Below, piece after piece: positions 32,336 to 43,850 of a stretch of DNA of 64,000 nt (the first letter of the stretch is position 1; the number at the start of each line of letters is the position of its first letter). Location of the stretch: NCBI RefSeq assembly GCF_009730915.1, contig NC_052489.1, positions 31,365,916 to 31,429,915 of the forward strand, read 5' to 3'. A model generated the notes under the pieces. That model saw only the letters and a list, made by a program, of their open reading frames with translations. It was not told the origin of the DNA and searched no databases. A program made the position numbers and the translations under genes. Source of the stretch: Dioscorea cayenensis subsp. rotundata (Eukaryota; Streptophyta; Magnoliopsida; Dioscoreales; Dioscoreaceae).

Positions 32336-34880
32336 TTTTTATTTATTATTTTTTTTTAAAGGAAAGAGCTCACAGGAGTTTAGATTACAAACAAATCACA
32401 GAACAAAAAAACAGAACACAAAAACAAGTACAACATAAAAACAATTACAGATAAAACCACTAGCTCTAAGATTCTTCATCAGCCATTTAGGAAGCTCCCT
32501 GCCATGATGAAATAGGGAAACTTCATGATGATAAAGACCATGAATTTCTAGAGAAAAGGTGGCCCGATTCCAGCTTAATGGAACAGCATGCAATGTAGGA
32601 TTGCCATCTCAGCAATGAGTTCTTCAATGGTTTCTATCTGCCGATTTAATCTACAAGCTTCCGAATAAGATCCTTGCTGCACAGCCTTGACTAACTCTAC
32701 ACAAAGGAGACAGAATAGTCTTGATGTTGATGTTCATTCTCCAATTGATCCTATCCTGCAAAGCAAAACAGAGCGCTTTGGATGCTGCATCAACAACAGA
32801 GTTCGCAAGACATCCATAGCAGCTAGAACAAATCATTTTGGAGTTAAAATCAGATACTCTGAAACCAAGCCCCTCTGTAGAAAGGTCTGCATTAAATACT
32901 GCAGCAGTGAGCATGATTGGTCTATCAGCAAATGTAAAATTGTTCAATATAAAGTTTCTCCCCATCTGAGGAGAAGGGGCAAAGAGATACTGCTGATGTG
33001 CCCAGTTGCCCTATTTGAAACCTTAAGACAGTCAAGTTGTTCATTTTTGAAGATTTTATTGCATCTAGCTTTCCAAATAAACCACACTATTGAAGCTATC
33101 ACAGATTGAATGTGACAATCATTACTAGTCAACTCTTGATTCAACCAAAGCCCCGAAGAAACCCCATCAGATAGGTTAATTAGCTTCCTAACAGCAGAAC
33201 ATGTTAGATTCTAAATCTGTTGAGACCAAGGGTTGTCGACTCGGATCGCCCTACGGCTCAACCCGGAAAAACAGGAACCGCCATGTTTAATTTTTTACAA
33301 TATTTAATAATTTATTATTATTTTCTCATTAAACCATAAAAATCGTGTATATTTATTAATATTAATTTATAATTTATAATCAATAAATAGAATTACAATA
33401 TATATATATCATAAACATACCAACAAAAAAATTAACATTTAAAAAAATAAAATATATTAATGTGTTATGTAAATACTTTCTAAAAATATAATTTATTAAG
33501 AAAATAAAACAATAAATGAGTGTAATTTTATTATAAAAATATAAAATTAAAGTATTCTAATTAAATAAAAAATATAAGAAAATTTAAAACAAAATAAAAA
33601 AACTCAATTGAGATATAAGAATTAGTGAATTAATTTTTTATTTATTTTAACAAAATCAACCAATAAACAAATAAATAAATAAATAACACCGAGAGAAGTT
33701 CGATAATTATATATTAATATATTAAATTTATAAATATTTAAAAAATGTAAAAATAAATGACATAATTAGAAACTCTACTGTATATAAGGTCATTTATCAA
33801 TTTAAATATCAAATTTGAGTAGGTTTTATAATATAATTATGGGTTTAATATTATATTTGCTCATTATTAATTATTATAATATTTTTTATATTTAATTATT
33901 GACCCCGGTTTGACCCGGTCGAACCCATTGACCCCTGACCCCTGGGCTTAGCCGGGTCATTGCCCGGGCCGGGTCTGACAACCTTGGTTGAGACTTATGA
34001 CAGTTAAGAAATAAATGCTCCACAGACTCAACAAACAAGTTGCAAAACGTACACAATGTTTGGGGCCCCAAGTTCATGCGATAGAGATATTCATTTGTTT
34101 TTAAAGCATTATGAAACAGTAACCACATGAAATGTTTAGCACGAGGAGCAACCTTGAGAAGCCATAAATTACCCCAGCCTTCTCAGTTTTTCTCAGTGAA
34201 CTTATTATGATTAAAGAAAGAGTATATCACTGAGGATAATTTAGTGCCCTTAGCTTTGGGGAACCAAACCCAGTGATTGCCCTGATCAAAATTAATTTTA
34301 CTTTGGCAGAGAATGTTATCATTAAGATACATGCCAAAAATAGATTGCAATCTAGAAATGTTCCAATGGATGTCTACAAGTAACTCAGAGATCTGAAAAT
34401 TATCATAATCAACTTCCATGTTTAAATATGTAGGTTTGAGAGCAATATGAATCTCAAAATACCATGGATCATTGAGAAAAGAAGTCGTAACAAGGTTTAT
34501 CGAGTTCATCCAAAGGAAAGGTCTAATAATCATAGCATTATGGTACATACCTCTGTAAAACAAGGAATATTTCGCAGGGATGTTATCTTTCCAAATATCA
34601 AATTCACCATACTTGTTCTCCATGATAGAAACCCACCAAACATTATTTTTATTAAGCATGCTAAACACGTTTTTGGCCATAAGAGAGATTTTCGATATGC
34701 CCATATTCCGAATTGACAAACCCCCCTCAAATCGATTAAGTGTTATTTCATTCCAACTAACTGAGTTGATGCCCTTTCTATTGCTATCCTTAGACCAAAA
34801 GAGGGCCTTGGCAGCTTTGGCAACTGCTTCATTATATATATAAGCGCAGTGGCTATTCATTTGGAGAATGATGGTTTGTA
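32336..34880 (-). mobile_element. 5'-truncated LINE, split by a hAT element
   Basis: The 3' end is the T-rich run at about 32336-32360 (poly(A) on the minus strand). The minus-strand translation, with frameshifts, gives the end of the reverse-transcriptase region (WSKDSNRKGINSVSW, GGLSIRNMGISKISLMAKNV), a zinc-binding zf-RVT block (MWLLFHNALKTNEYLYR, CTFCNLFVESVEHLFLNC), and an RNase-H-like C-terminal region (IVWFIWKARCNKIFKNEQ and further frames to about 32390). The reverse-transcriptase core is missing. The 5' edge near 34880 is estimated from where similarity fades, and no target duplication was found. A 760-bp hAT element (33227-33986) is inserted within it. Confidence 0.8.
33227..33986. 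mobile_element. hAT-type non-autonomous element (760 bp) with perfect 8-bp target duplication
   Basis: GTTGAGAC flanks both sides (33219-33226 and 33987-33994). The ends are CAAGGGTTGTCGAC and GTCTGACAACCTTG. GC-rich, GACCCGG-type subterminal motifs surround a very AT-rich core. Removing it restores continuity of the surrounding LINE, so it inserted after the LINE. No coding capacity. Confidence 0.93.
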
Positions 34881-35554
34881 AGAAAAAGAAAAAAAAAAAA
34901 TACAAACAACTCATCTGAGCTTCACACTGAAGTTTCATATAGAGTTTCTACTAGTGTAAGCCACTGCCCAACAGGTTCTTGAGATTCTAAACTTCTGCAT
35001 TTTCTTAAACATAGCAGCTGAATGTATTGTATCCTTTCACTTGATGCCACCACACAAAATTTACCATGGCATCCAAAATCTGTTATTGAATTTCTCCTTC
35101 AATGAGCATTAAAGGGTGAACCCTGAATATGCACTGGAGCGACACAGAAGAGAAGATGTATTCTAGCTAATGAACATTAATTAAGTTGGGCAATTCATGG
35201 ACCTATCCTTTTATTTTTGGTTTGTGAGTGTTATTCAGGAAATGTGTGTTGTTGCAGTTGCCATCATGATTCATCATTTGATGATTGCATAGTTGAGCAT
35301 TTATAAAGAGGATAAAAAGGCTTGTTGATTTACATATATAAGCAGACTATTATGAGAAGATTTATTAGAGATCACTTAGCACACATTCTGTTGAACTTAC
35401 CAGAGTGTCCATTATTTGCCAGTCATTGCGTTGTGCAAAGTTTTTGAACTGGAGCTGAATTTTCCTGTTACCAGTAACGTGCAGGTAGGTTGTAGCAAGT
35501 CATGTGCAATAATATCCTAAGTCAAAATTCTTTATGCAGAAACTTGAGGACTTA
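34881..35554. other. Unique intergenic spacer between two LINEs
   Basis: No gene, paired terminal repeats or array seen. Probably original intergenic DNA. Confidence 0.5.
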
Positions 35555-35566
35555 TGAGTTGTTTGT

Positions 35567-36542
35567 TTGTTTATTTGCTTGTTTTTTTTAAAAAAAAAAA
35601 AGTGAAAAACCACAATCATTAAAGTGAAAAATAATACAGAAACCTCCATAAACAAAACAAAGAAAAGGAGGAGGAAGAAAAAATAGCTAACCACTAGATG
35701 TGGTACAACAATGTGAGATAGCATAAAACAAAAACACCCCACAAGGACACAGACGTCCTTCACAACTCCCTTCAAAGAACACTACCCCGGATTCAGATCA
35801 TGATCCTCCTCTGGCGTAGGAATCTCCCCAGAGATCGCAGCATGGGAGCCTAAGAAATCTAGGCTTTTTGCTAATGAGTGCCATGGACCCCTCCAGCTTC
35901 TCTTTGGAGCCATTTGTAATAGCATAAAACCATGACAAGAGTATACGGTCAACTTTCAGAGTAATATCAAAGGCAGACATAGTATTGGCATTAAAAACAT
36001 GATCATTTCGAGCAAGCCACACATTCCAAACAATTGCTTTAATAACTAAGTTACCCAAGCTCCTTAAAGAAGGATTGACCTAAAACCTCTACGAGGTCCA
36101 AAGACTGCTCATAGATCTAGGTGGACTAGGCAAACCAAACGAAGAAGATTAATAAAGTAAAGACAAATATATTTCACAAAAGGGCACTCAATGAAAAGGT
36201 GGTCCATCGATTCAATCCCAGCATGACACATAACGCAAGTAGCAGTAGGAAATTGGTTGCACTTTCATTTTTTCTAAATTTTTAAGAGAAAGAATTTTAT
36301 TTTTCCAAGACAACCAGTTGAACAGGTTGATTTTCCTCAGGCAAGTGTTATGGCAGAAGAACTTCACCACCGGACATCTCAATCCACCATCATTTAGAAC
36401 GTTATAAAAGGACTTCACGGAGAAGGCCCCATTCCCCGTGAATATCCACCATTTCTCATCTCCCGATTCATCGGCATGATCCCGTAATTGGACCTTGTAG
36501 GGTTACGTATCCATATTCTATGCGAACAGAGCTGTCTCTAAC
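35567..36542 (-). mobile_element. 5'-truncated LINE (976 bp) with 12-bp target duplication
   Basis: Flanked by TGAGTTGTTTGT at 35555-35566 and 36543-36554. The left edge inside the duplication is T-rich (poly(A) on minus). The minus-strand frames give a zf-RVT block (DEKWWIFTGNGAFSVKSFYN, then CHNTCLRKINLFNWLSWKNK) and a C-terminal block (LVIKAIVWNVWLARNDHVFN). It contains the word ACCACTAGATGTGGTAC, found inverted in the + strand LINE tail at 50310, so the two belong to the same family. Confidence 0.88.
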
Positions 36543-36719
36543 TGAGTTGTTTGTCGATTGGCATCTTCACTGAGTAAAATGGATTATGCTATGCATGCTT
36601 TCCAAGACCATCTTTCACGTTTTGGGATCATTTTTTTTTTTTGAAAAAGACCGGGAAGCTAAGAAAACAAAAATACAAGAAAGGAAAAGAGACACAATTT
36701 AAAATGAAAGATTTCTCAA

Positions 36720-37640
36720 GGAGAAGAGGTCTTCTAGCTATGCAGGCCAGTCTTTCCCATGAAGGAAGAGAGAAAGTCTTGGATCGGATCTTCCGAAATT
36801 TGCAAGTGCATCGGCAATATCATTGTCCTCTTTGGGGATTGTTTCAAAGCTGATATGTGAGAAGCTCTCAAGATTTTGTTTTTAGTTTAGCAAATTCAAG
36901 GTTTGCATGCCAGGCAATACACAGGCAATATTTCTTTTGTAGTTGAACTATTAAAGGGTAATTGCAGCGAATTCGATCTGGACTCTAGCACCACGTGGAC
37001 TAGACTTTGAGGGCTTGGTTGATCGCAGCTATTTCCGCCATGATGGGTGTGTCAAAAGTAGCTCCCTCTACCCCTGCAACCAAAACAATATTTATATTAG
37101 TAGTGATAATGAAACCCAGGCCCGAAGGAGAAGAAGTGGAGCTCCAAGAGGCATCTGAGTCGATAGTAATTATAGGGGCAAATCTAGTGGGTAAAGAGCA
37201 CTCCCTGAAAGTGTTGGTGGAGGTTTTAAAAAGATCCTAGCATTGAGACCAGGCTCTGCTCACAATTGTCTTGACATTAACTAGTTGATTGCATAAGATA
37301 ACATCATAACTTTCCAGATTAACCAAGCAATTGTGGCGATCAAAGCTTTGTTATAGGATTTAATGTCAGGGGAAGAGAATTTTCATCCAGCCAAGCCCAA
37401 ACTTAGATAGTTTAAGTCAGAGTTGTCCAAACCAATTTTGGAGAAAAGCACCTACCAGCAACAAAGAACTTTGTGGCATTTCCAAAGTATATGATCAACT
37501 GTTTCTCCAACAAGTCCACATAAGGGATAGGAGGAGATAGAACCAATGTTGAGTTGATAAAGGTGTAATCGCCAGTAGGAAGCCGTCTATGAGAGAGTTT
37601 CCAAATAAATATTTTGCCAAGCTTTCCAAATATCAATTGC
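36720..37640 (-). pseudogene. LINE ORF2 3' part: zf-RVT and RNase-H-like domains
   Basis: 37412-37636 translates to IFIWKLSHRRLPTGDYTFIN and neighbours, a zf-RVT block. About 37000-37110 gives TFDTPIMAEIAAINQALKV, matching the RVT_3 (RNase-H-like) pattern in which an acidic residue and an AE pair are conserved. Frames are broken. Confidence 0.7.
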
Positions 37641-37997
37641 AGGAGTTAAAAGATTGATATGATTATAGACTGCAAGAGCAATGGAAGTATTACAAGAATG
37701 AGGGCTCTAAATCCAAAAAAATATTTCATCAGTAATAGATTTGATTTTTGCCACCCAATCCCAATCCACAGAGTGGCCCAGCAGAATTTCCAAGTTTTCA
37801 ACACAAAAGCCACTAAAGGAGATGAAATCAAAAATTGGAGGTCTTCAAAAAGGTAAGGACATATTCAAGAAAGTTGGCTTGTGAGAAATTGGAAGGTCCA
37901 AGATGCAAGGATAGTGCCAAAGGTCAACCTCAGAGGTATTACAAGAGATTATTCGGAGGAAATTCTTCAAAACATTAGCAGTATTGCAAATCGATTT

Positions 37998-38167
37998 GTA
38001 GAACCAAGAAGACTGAGCAATTTTGCCAGGGGTCCAAATATGCCAAGTATTATATTTGTGCTTCAGATTTGCTAAGTGTAGAACCAAGAAGACTGAGCAA
38101 TTTTTCTAGGGGTCCAAATATGCCAAGTATAATATTTGTGCTAAAGCCCCCCTTAGATTTGCTAAGT
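37998..38167. repeat. Local tandem duplication (80/90 bp) inside the LINE
   Basis: GTAGAACCAAGAAGACTGAG starts at 37998 and again at 38078, each run ending with GATTTGCTAAGT. The second copy keeps about 10 extra bases (AAAGCCCCCC) near its end, so the first copy may be the shortened derivative. Confidence 0.85.
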
Positions 38168-39460
38168 GTAATAAATGTCCAACCTACAGAGTGAAAGGCT
38201 CTATTATTGTTGGTCCTACCCCAGAGGAAATTCTGAGCAGTTTTTGAAATTTGGTTTAGAATAGTGTTAGGCAGGTGCATAACAGGAAGGATGCAATTTG
38301 GAATGGAAAAAATTTTGCCGCTCAGAAGGGTAACCTTACCAGCAATAGATATAGAGGAATGATTCCAAGAGTGGATGGCATTGTTAACTCTATGAGGGAT
38401 GTGTTGAAGCTGATTAATCAAAAGTATTTTGGGAGAAAAAGGAATACCCAAATAAGTAAAAGGAAAACTCCCTAGACTGATACCCAAGATCCGAGATATA
38501 GAATTTGAGAGCTTTTTGTGACACCAAGAAAGGACATAGATAGCGGATTTATAAATGTTAGGGTGCTGGGCAGTAAGGTCCTGAAAGATATTGAGACAGA
38601 GAAGAAAATTTCTGGCAGAGGCTATAGAGGCCTTAGTGATTAAGATTAAATCATCAGCGAACATTAAATGACTAAAATTTCTAGAGAGGTTGTTGCTGAA
38701 GCCTTGGACTAAATTTAGGGAAAGGGCTTTGTTGAGAATAGAAGAGAGATTTTGGGACACTAAAAGGAACAAGAGAGGGGAGATGGGATCACCTTGTTTG
38801 ATACCACTAGAACTCTTGATCCAATCCGAATGACGACCATTAATACGAAAAAGAAAAAGGAGACAGAGAGGAGACAAGCACGGATCTAGGTTATCCAGAT
38901 GTCAGGGAATTTCATCCTCCGGAGGGTAGCAATAATAGCCAACCATTCAATAGAATCGAAGGCTTTTTCAATATCAATTTTGCAAATCATCCTAGGCGGA
39001 ACATCATTCTCAGTCTCCAGGTCATGGGCAATCTCCTGAGCTGCCATTTTGTTGTCATAAGCGCCACGCCCGGGGAGAAAGCTTCATTACTCAGGGCCAA
39101 TGAGATTGCCAATAACAATCCTGAGCCGATTTGAAAGCATTATAGTGATAACTTTATAACAAACATTGCAAAGGGAGATTGGTCTGAAATCATTGACAAA
39201 GACTGGGTTTTTTTTTTTAGGAATTAAGGCTATGAAAGTTTTGCCCCAAAGGAGGAAGAATACCAGTGTTGAAAAATAAGGCAATAGCTTTAAACAAATG
39301 ATCTCCAATTTGGTTCCAGTAGAAGATGTTAAATTCAGAATTTAAACCATCAGGACCCAGAGACTTACCATTAGGCATAGACTTAAGAGTTTTATAGATC
39401 TCTCTTATGGTAATAGGTCTGATTAAACTCTCAATGTCTAAGTCATTTAGTTTAGACATT
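38050..39460 (-). pseudogene. LINE ORF2 reverse transcriptase domain
   Basis: Successive minus-strand frames give [40 protein letters not shown] then [26 protein letters not shown] and the catalytic-site motif FADDLILIT (about 38640-38670), followed by TYLGIPFS and AGKVTLLSGKIFSIPNCILP. This is the order of a plant non-LTR reverse transcriptase. At least two frameshifts and several stops interrupt it. Confidence 0.92.
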
Positions 39461-39735
39461 TAGTACAGGGAGGTCATCTGGGAGGGCATTAGAAAAGGCT
39501 TCTAGAGAAAAATAGGAAGTTGAGGACCAACGATTTTGAAAGAAATTAATAAAGCAATTTTCAATGCTAGTTTGATAAGTATAGATGTATCCTTGATTGC
39601 TCTAATTTTGTTTTTATGCTGTCAAATTTTAACAGAATTGTGTAAGTATTTGGTGTTTCTGTCCCCCTTTGTCACCTAGTAAATTTTTTCCCTTTGCCCC
39701 CAGTAAATGTTCTGCTATCTCAAGAGGGCGTTGTG

Positions 39736-41537
39736 TCAATTGTACAGAGCACGAAGCCAAGTAGCGTGCCAATCACAAGGGTGGGAAGCATCCTCTTGTT
39801 CGATTTTTCTAATCTCAACTTGGATGTTGTTAAGCTCCTTGTCCAAATGGCACAAACCAGATTTCTTCCAACTGCAAAGATTATATTTAGTGTGAGAGAT
39901 GTAATGCGTAAAAGAAAGAATGGAAGAGGAGGAATGCACATTAAACCAGGCATTTAGGATGCTGTTATGGCAACCCTCATAATCAAGCCAAAAGTTATCA
40001 AAACGGAAAATATTTTTAATAGGGGAATTAGGGTTCTGGACATTTAGCAGCATTGGAGAGTGGTCCGAGTTGGTTCTGGGAAGGTGATGATTTGTGAAAT
40101 TTTGGTAGCGAAGGAGCCAGTTGGTGTTAGCGAGAAAACTGTCAAGCCTTACCCATCTCTGAGCAAGGCCCCGTTGGCCGTTACACCAAGTGAACAGCGT
40201 GCCTGAAAAACCAAGATCGTGAAGGTTATTATTAATAATAAAATTAGAGAAATAAAAGGATTTAGAAGCATAGTTTGAAAAACTTCCCCCTTTAGGGTAT
40301 GCTTGGATGAAGGTTTTGAGAGGTTTTGTAAAGTAAGGTAAAGTAAAGTAATGGGAGGTAAAGGAAGTTTTTAAACCCTTCCTTGCTTGGGGCAAGATAA
40401 GGTAAATAGAGGTTTTGAAACCTTATTGTGTTTGGTTTGAAGTTAATTGGAGGTAAGGTTTTATAGTAATATTACCAAATTACCCCTATACTGAAAGACA
40501 AAAGTTGATTCACAATTACGGTAATGTTTGTTTTGATACCACATCAAAAAATATATGTATACACATACACATCAAATACACATATATATACATGTACATA
40601 TATACATATATACAAATATAAAATTATATATGTATACACATACACACAGGCATACATATATACATATATATACAGAAAAATATACATATACACATACACA
40701 TATGCATAATGCACACATACATATACTTGTACATATGTATATTTATATAAATATACATAGGTATTTTTACACACATATACATCCATACATGTATGCATAG
40801 GTATTTTTACACATATACATCCTTTATAATTTAAAATTAATTGTTATATTAATTAATTAATTAATTAATATTTTTTTTTATTAATTAATATGTTGGAATT
40901 TTTGTAAATGAAAAAGGCATTTTGGTCAAAAAAAAATTATTTCTATTCAAAACCTCTCAAACCCTCCAATTTGGAGGGTTGAAAAATGGGGGTTAGATGG
41001 CCCTCTAAACCCTTACCTCCATCCTTACTCCCTCCCCCAAGCAAGGTTAATCCCAAAACCTTACTTTACATTACCTCCCAAAACCTCCATCCAAACACAC
41101 CCTTATGTTCTTCAGAGTTAACGATGGCATTAAAATCTCCAATAAGGAGCCACGAAAAGGGGAAATGAGAGAGATTTGTGAGAGAATTCCAAAGGTCTTT
41201 TTATGCTGAGAGAGGGATTGAGAGTTGTAGATCGTAGAGAGAATCCACATCTCATCGTTGGAGGAGATCACGAGATGCAGGGCTAATCTAGACACTACAA
41301 TCGGCGTGACTCTTCCAATGCCTCTCTTCCAAAGCACAATAATACCTCCAAAAAACCCATTAGAGGGGATGGCCGACCCAATCCCAACTCATTTTGATTT
41401 TCATCATAAAAACTACGAGCTCTGGGAATAGTTGCTTTGGTTTCCACCAAACAAAGGAAATCAGGTTTCTTGTTTGACATAATAGTTTGGGGGTTGGACA
41501 AACCCATGCAATTCCAAGAGAAAATATTACGATTCAT
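39736..41537 (-). pseudogene. LINE ORF2 endonuclease domain, split by the Tourist-like element
   Basis: Starts around 41537 with MNRNIFSWNCMGLSNPQTI and PDFLCLVETK, the N-terminal motifs of apurinic-type endonucleases. It continues to 41103 and resumes at 40294 with GGSFSNYASKSFYFSNFI, then LGFSGTLFTWCNGQRGLAQR, LDSFLAN and RTNSDHSPMLL, where SDHSP is the conserved C-terminal motif. The inserted element lies between the catalytic-core and the GGSFSN segments. Confidence 0.88.
40295..41102. mobile_element. Tourist/Harbinger-like non-autonomous element (808 bp) inside the LINE
   Basis: Ends GGGTATGCTTGGATG and CATCCAAACACACCC; flanked by TTA on both sides (40292-40294 and 41103-41105), the 3-bp duplication typical of PIF/Harbinger elements. 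A (TA)(CA)-rich simple-sequence stretch fills about 40545-40825. No transposase. It interrupts the LINE endonuclease frame, so it inserted after the LINE. Related to 25762-26427. Confidence 0.92.
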
Positions 41538-42129
41538 AGATATAAAAAGAAAATAAAAAATGACCAGAAAGGGGAAGAGTTTAAGAAACTGGGGGTTTTC
41601 TCCACTTCTTCGGCTTTAAACTGCTCTTTGGGATATCTCTTCGTGCAAGAGCTTCAGGCTTGACATCTTTTTGGTAGTGGCTAAGGATCATATCATCTCT
41701 CAACTTCCTGGACGGACCAAAGGTCATTAGAACAGGTTTCGCTCATACGCTCATATTATGTTCCTCAGGAGAAGATTAAACAAGAGCACTAGTGACTTGA
41801 TCTATGGCCATGCTGTGCTGGGCTAGAGAGGAATCTCTCAGTTTAGAAGGAAAAAAGAAAAACGGAGGAGATGAGGAGAGTTTTCTCAGAGGAAGAAGGG
41901 TCATTGGGAGATGGGAGAAGTCTGCATGGTTGGAATTCCAACAGGCGACTATCCACCTTACCGATGAGTGGGCTTGTCTTAGGAGCCAGTGAAACAGTTT
42001 CTGAGGGGATGTTAGCATAGTTGAAAGGAGATAAAGGGGGATGTGATTTCTCGAGACGGGGAAAAGAAGCAACATGATCCTCGGGACCAACGGGAAAAAT
42101 AACATTGGGGAAATCAGATGGACGATTTT

Positions 42130-43279
42130 GCCCTTCATGCCGAGAGCCCATGACATGTGTCTCTTGCATGCGGGACCTCTCTGCCACATGTTGGTTGGGA
42201 ACCTATGCAGGAGGCCACATGTCGGGGTCTAGAGCGTTGTTTCCCAAGAGCCACCAGAGTCAGGGTTTCTAGAGGAACCACCGTAGCTGGGGTTTCTGGT
42301 GCCGGGACTGCTAGCACCTCCATGACTACCACCCATACCATGCGTCGCCACATGCCGTCGTCTAGGTTTCAACCAGGGACATAACTCGCTTTCGCCTGGA
42401 GAGTTTTGGGAAAGGGCGAGATGATCATCACAGACAGCCTGATCCTTGCTTACCCCGTCAACCTGCATCATCGAGTCATTCTGCACCATCCCTGCTTCAA
42501 CCGAAGCCGAGGGCACAGAAGACCCCGCGTTCAAGTGACTGCTAGCAAGGGGACGAGTCGTCTCCCCATGACCTACACGACCACATTTATAACAAAACAC
42601 TGGTAAATTTTCATAGAGAACCAGAACGAAAACTGAGAAATCACCATAGTTGACCCATGTGCCTTGCTTAAGTGGTTTTTCCAAGTTAATTTCCACACAA
42701 ACCCTAGCAAATTTTGCCTGAGAACGATCGAGAGTATGGTCATCCACCTTGAGCACACCCCAAACTGAGAAGCCACAAGCTCCAAAATGTCCCATCCCCA
42801 AAGCTCCATGGGGAGGTGATAAATTTGGATCCATATTGCAGCAGTTGAGAGCTTCTCGAATGCCGGCTGGAAACTCTCCTTCCAAGGAGATAGTTGAAGG
42901 ATTCGTCCAGCAACTAACCAGGGTCCATCTCACAAGAGGTGATTTAGCATTTTCTCAGTTTTGCAATGGATGAAGTAGTAACCATTCAGGAGGTCAGCCA
43001 CAGAGAAAGCAATAAGACCCCTCCAGGCATCAGCGAGCGCCAGTTTGGCTTGATTCAAAGGTAAGACTTTTTATCTAGAATTTTGGCATAATGTCAGAAA
43101 TCATCAGCAATCGTGACGGAGGGACTGAGATTTTTTTACTTTCTCGAAGTGTTCTTTTTGTAGGTGGGATGGGGGCTCCAGAGGGTTTGCAATCAGGATA
43201 GAAGTAACTACGTTCACCTAAGAAACGCCAGACTTGGTCCCTGGACAAGGGAGGGAGGTTTGGCCCCCAACGAGGCCAT
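42130..43279 (-). pseudogene. LINE ORF1 (DUF4283 plus degenerate zinc knuckle)
   Basis: Begins ATG at 43279 (MASLGAKPPSLV), soon stopped by TGA. Further frames give VADLLNGYYFIHCKTEKM, MELWGWDILELVASQFGV, then FARVCVEINLEKPLKQGTW and CYKCGRVGH. The last cysteine of the CCHC knuckle is replaced by arginine. The order is that of the nucleic-acid-binding ORF1 protein of plant LINEs. Confidence 0.85.
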
Positions 43280-43380
43280 CGAAGGTTTAGAGGGAAGGCT
43301 CAAAGAGAAGGCTTAGAGGGAAGGCTCCAGCATGAAGAGATGTTGAAAGTAGCATACAGGGAGGTACGTTTTGGGACCAT

Positions 43381-43850
43381 GCTAGGCCTGTAATTTCTTG
43401 TACTGCAATGCAGTTGAATGGCTAATTGATGATGACAAATTGGCACCAAGTTTTGTAGGTTCTTCCCGTTCAGATGATGAGAGGTTCACAGGAGATCAAG
43501 GTTAGAGTTTGAGGTTTGTGATCAAGATGACATCCTGAGATGTCCAGACTTGAAAACATGTTCCTCCCAATTATTGATTTATTTCTAGCAGTTTTGCGGT
43601 CTAGAGAGGCAAATAAGCAATGGTTGGGCCAAAGGGTAACTTCACACAGCACTTTTAACGGACAAACACATTGGACACATTACCGGACCGTGGGCCAGCC
43701 CAATAACGTACATGGACATCAGCCTCATCTCTGGCTGTGGGAAGAAGGTAAGGAATAAGGATAAGCCCTTGGCCCTTGGCCCTTGGGGAGCTGCAGATAA
43801 TAGATACAAGATAAAAAGAAGAGTTCGGGATCTCATATTGAGAAAAGAGA
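43381..43850 (+). promoter_or_regulatory. Remaining upstream region of the plastid L3 gene
   Basis: Only 470 bp separate the LINE target duplication from the L3 start codon, so any proximal promoter must lie here or be displaced to beyond 36617. No TATA box was assigned with confidence. Confidence 0.4.

Larger units (their letters stand above)
36632..43365 (-). mobile_element. Nearly full-length LINE (L1-like), inactive, with 15-bp target duplication
   Basis: Flanked by ACGTTTTGGGATCAT (36617-36631) and ACGTTTTGGGACCAT (43366-43380), 14 of 15 identical. Poly(A) (T-run) lies at 36631-36642 and the 5' end is about 85 bp upstream of an ORF1-type start at 43279. Total 6734 bp, about 5.9 kb without the inserted Tourist-like element. 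Domains on the minus strand from 5' to 3' are: ORF1 with DUF4283 and zinc knuckle; apurinic endonuclease; reverse transcriptase; zf-RVT; RNase-H-like region. Numerous stops and frameshifts make it dead. It ends 485 bp before the start codon of the plastid L3 gene. Confidence 0.92.

Noticed and set aside
40524..40800. Tyr/Ile/His-rich frames on both strands
   Set aside because: Translation of a (TA)(CA) simple repeat inside the Tourist-like element.
42970..43365. Separate small gene upstream of L3
   Set aside because: The region translates as the broken N-terminal part of LINE ORF1 and is bounded by the LINE target duplication at 43366.
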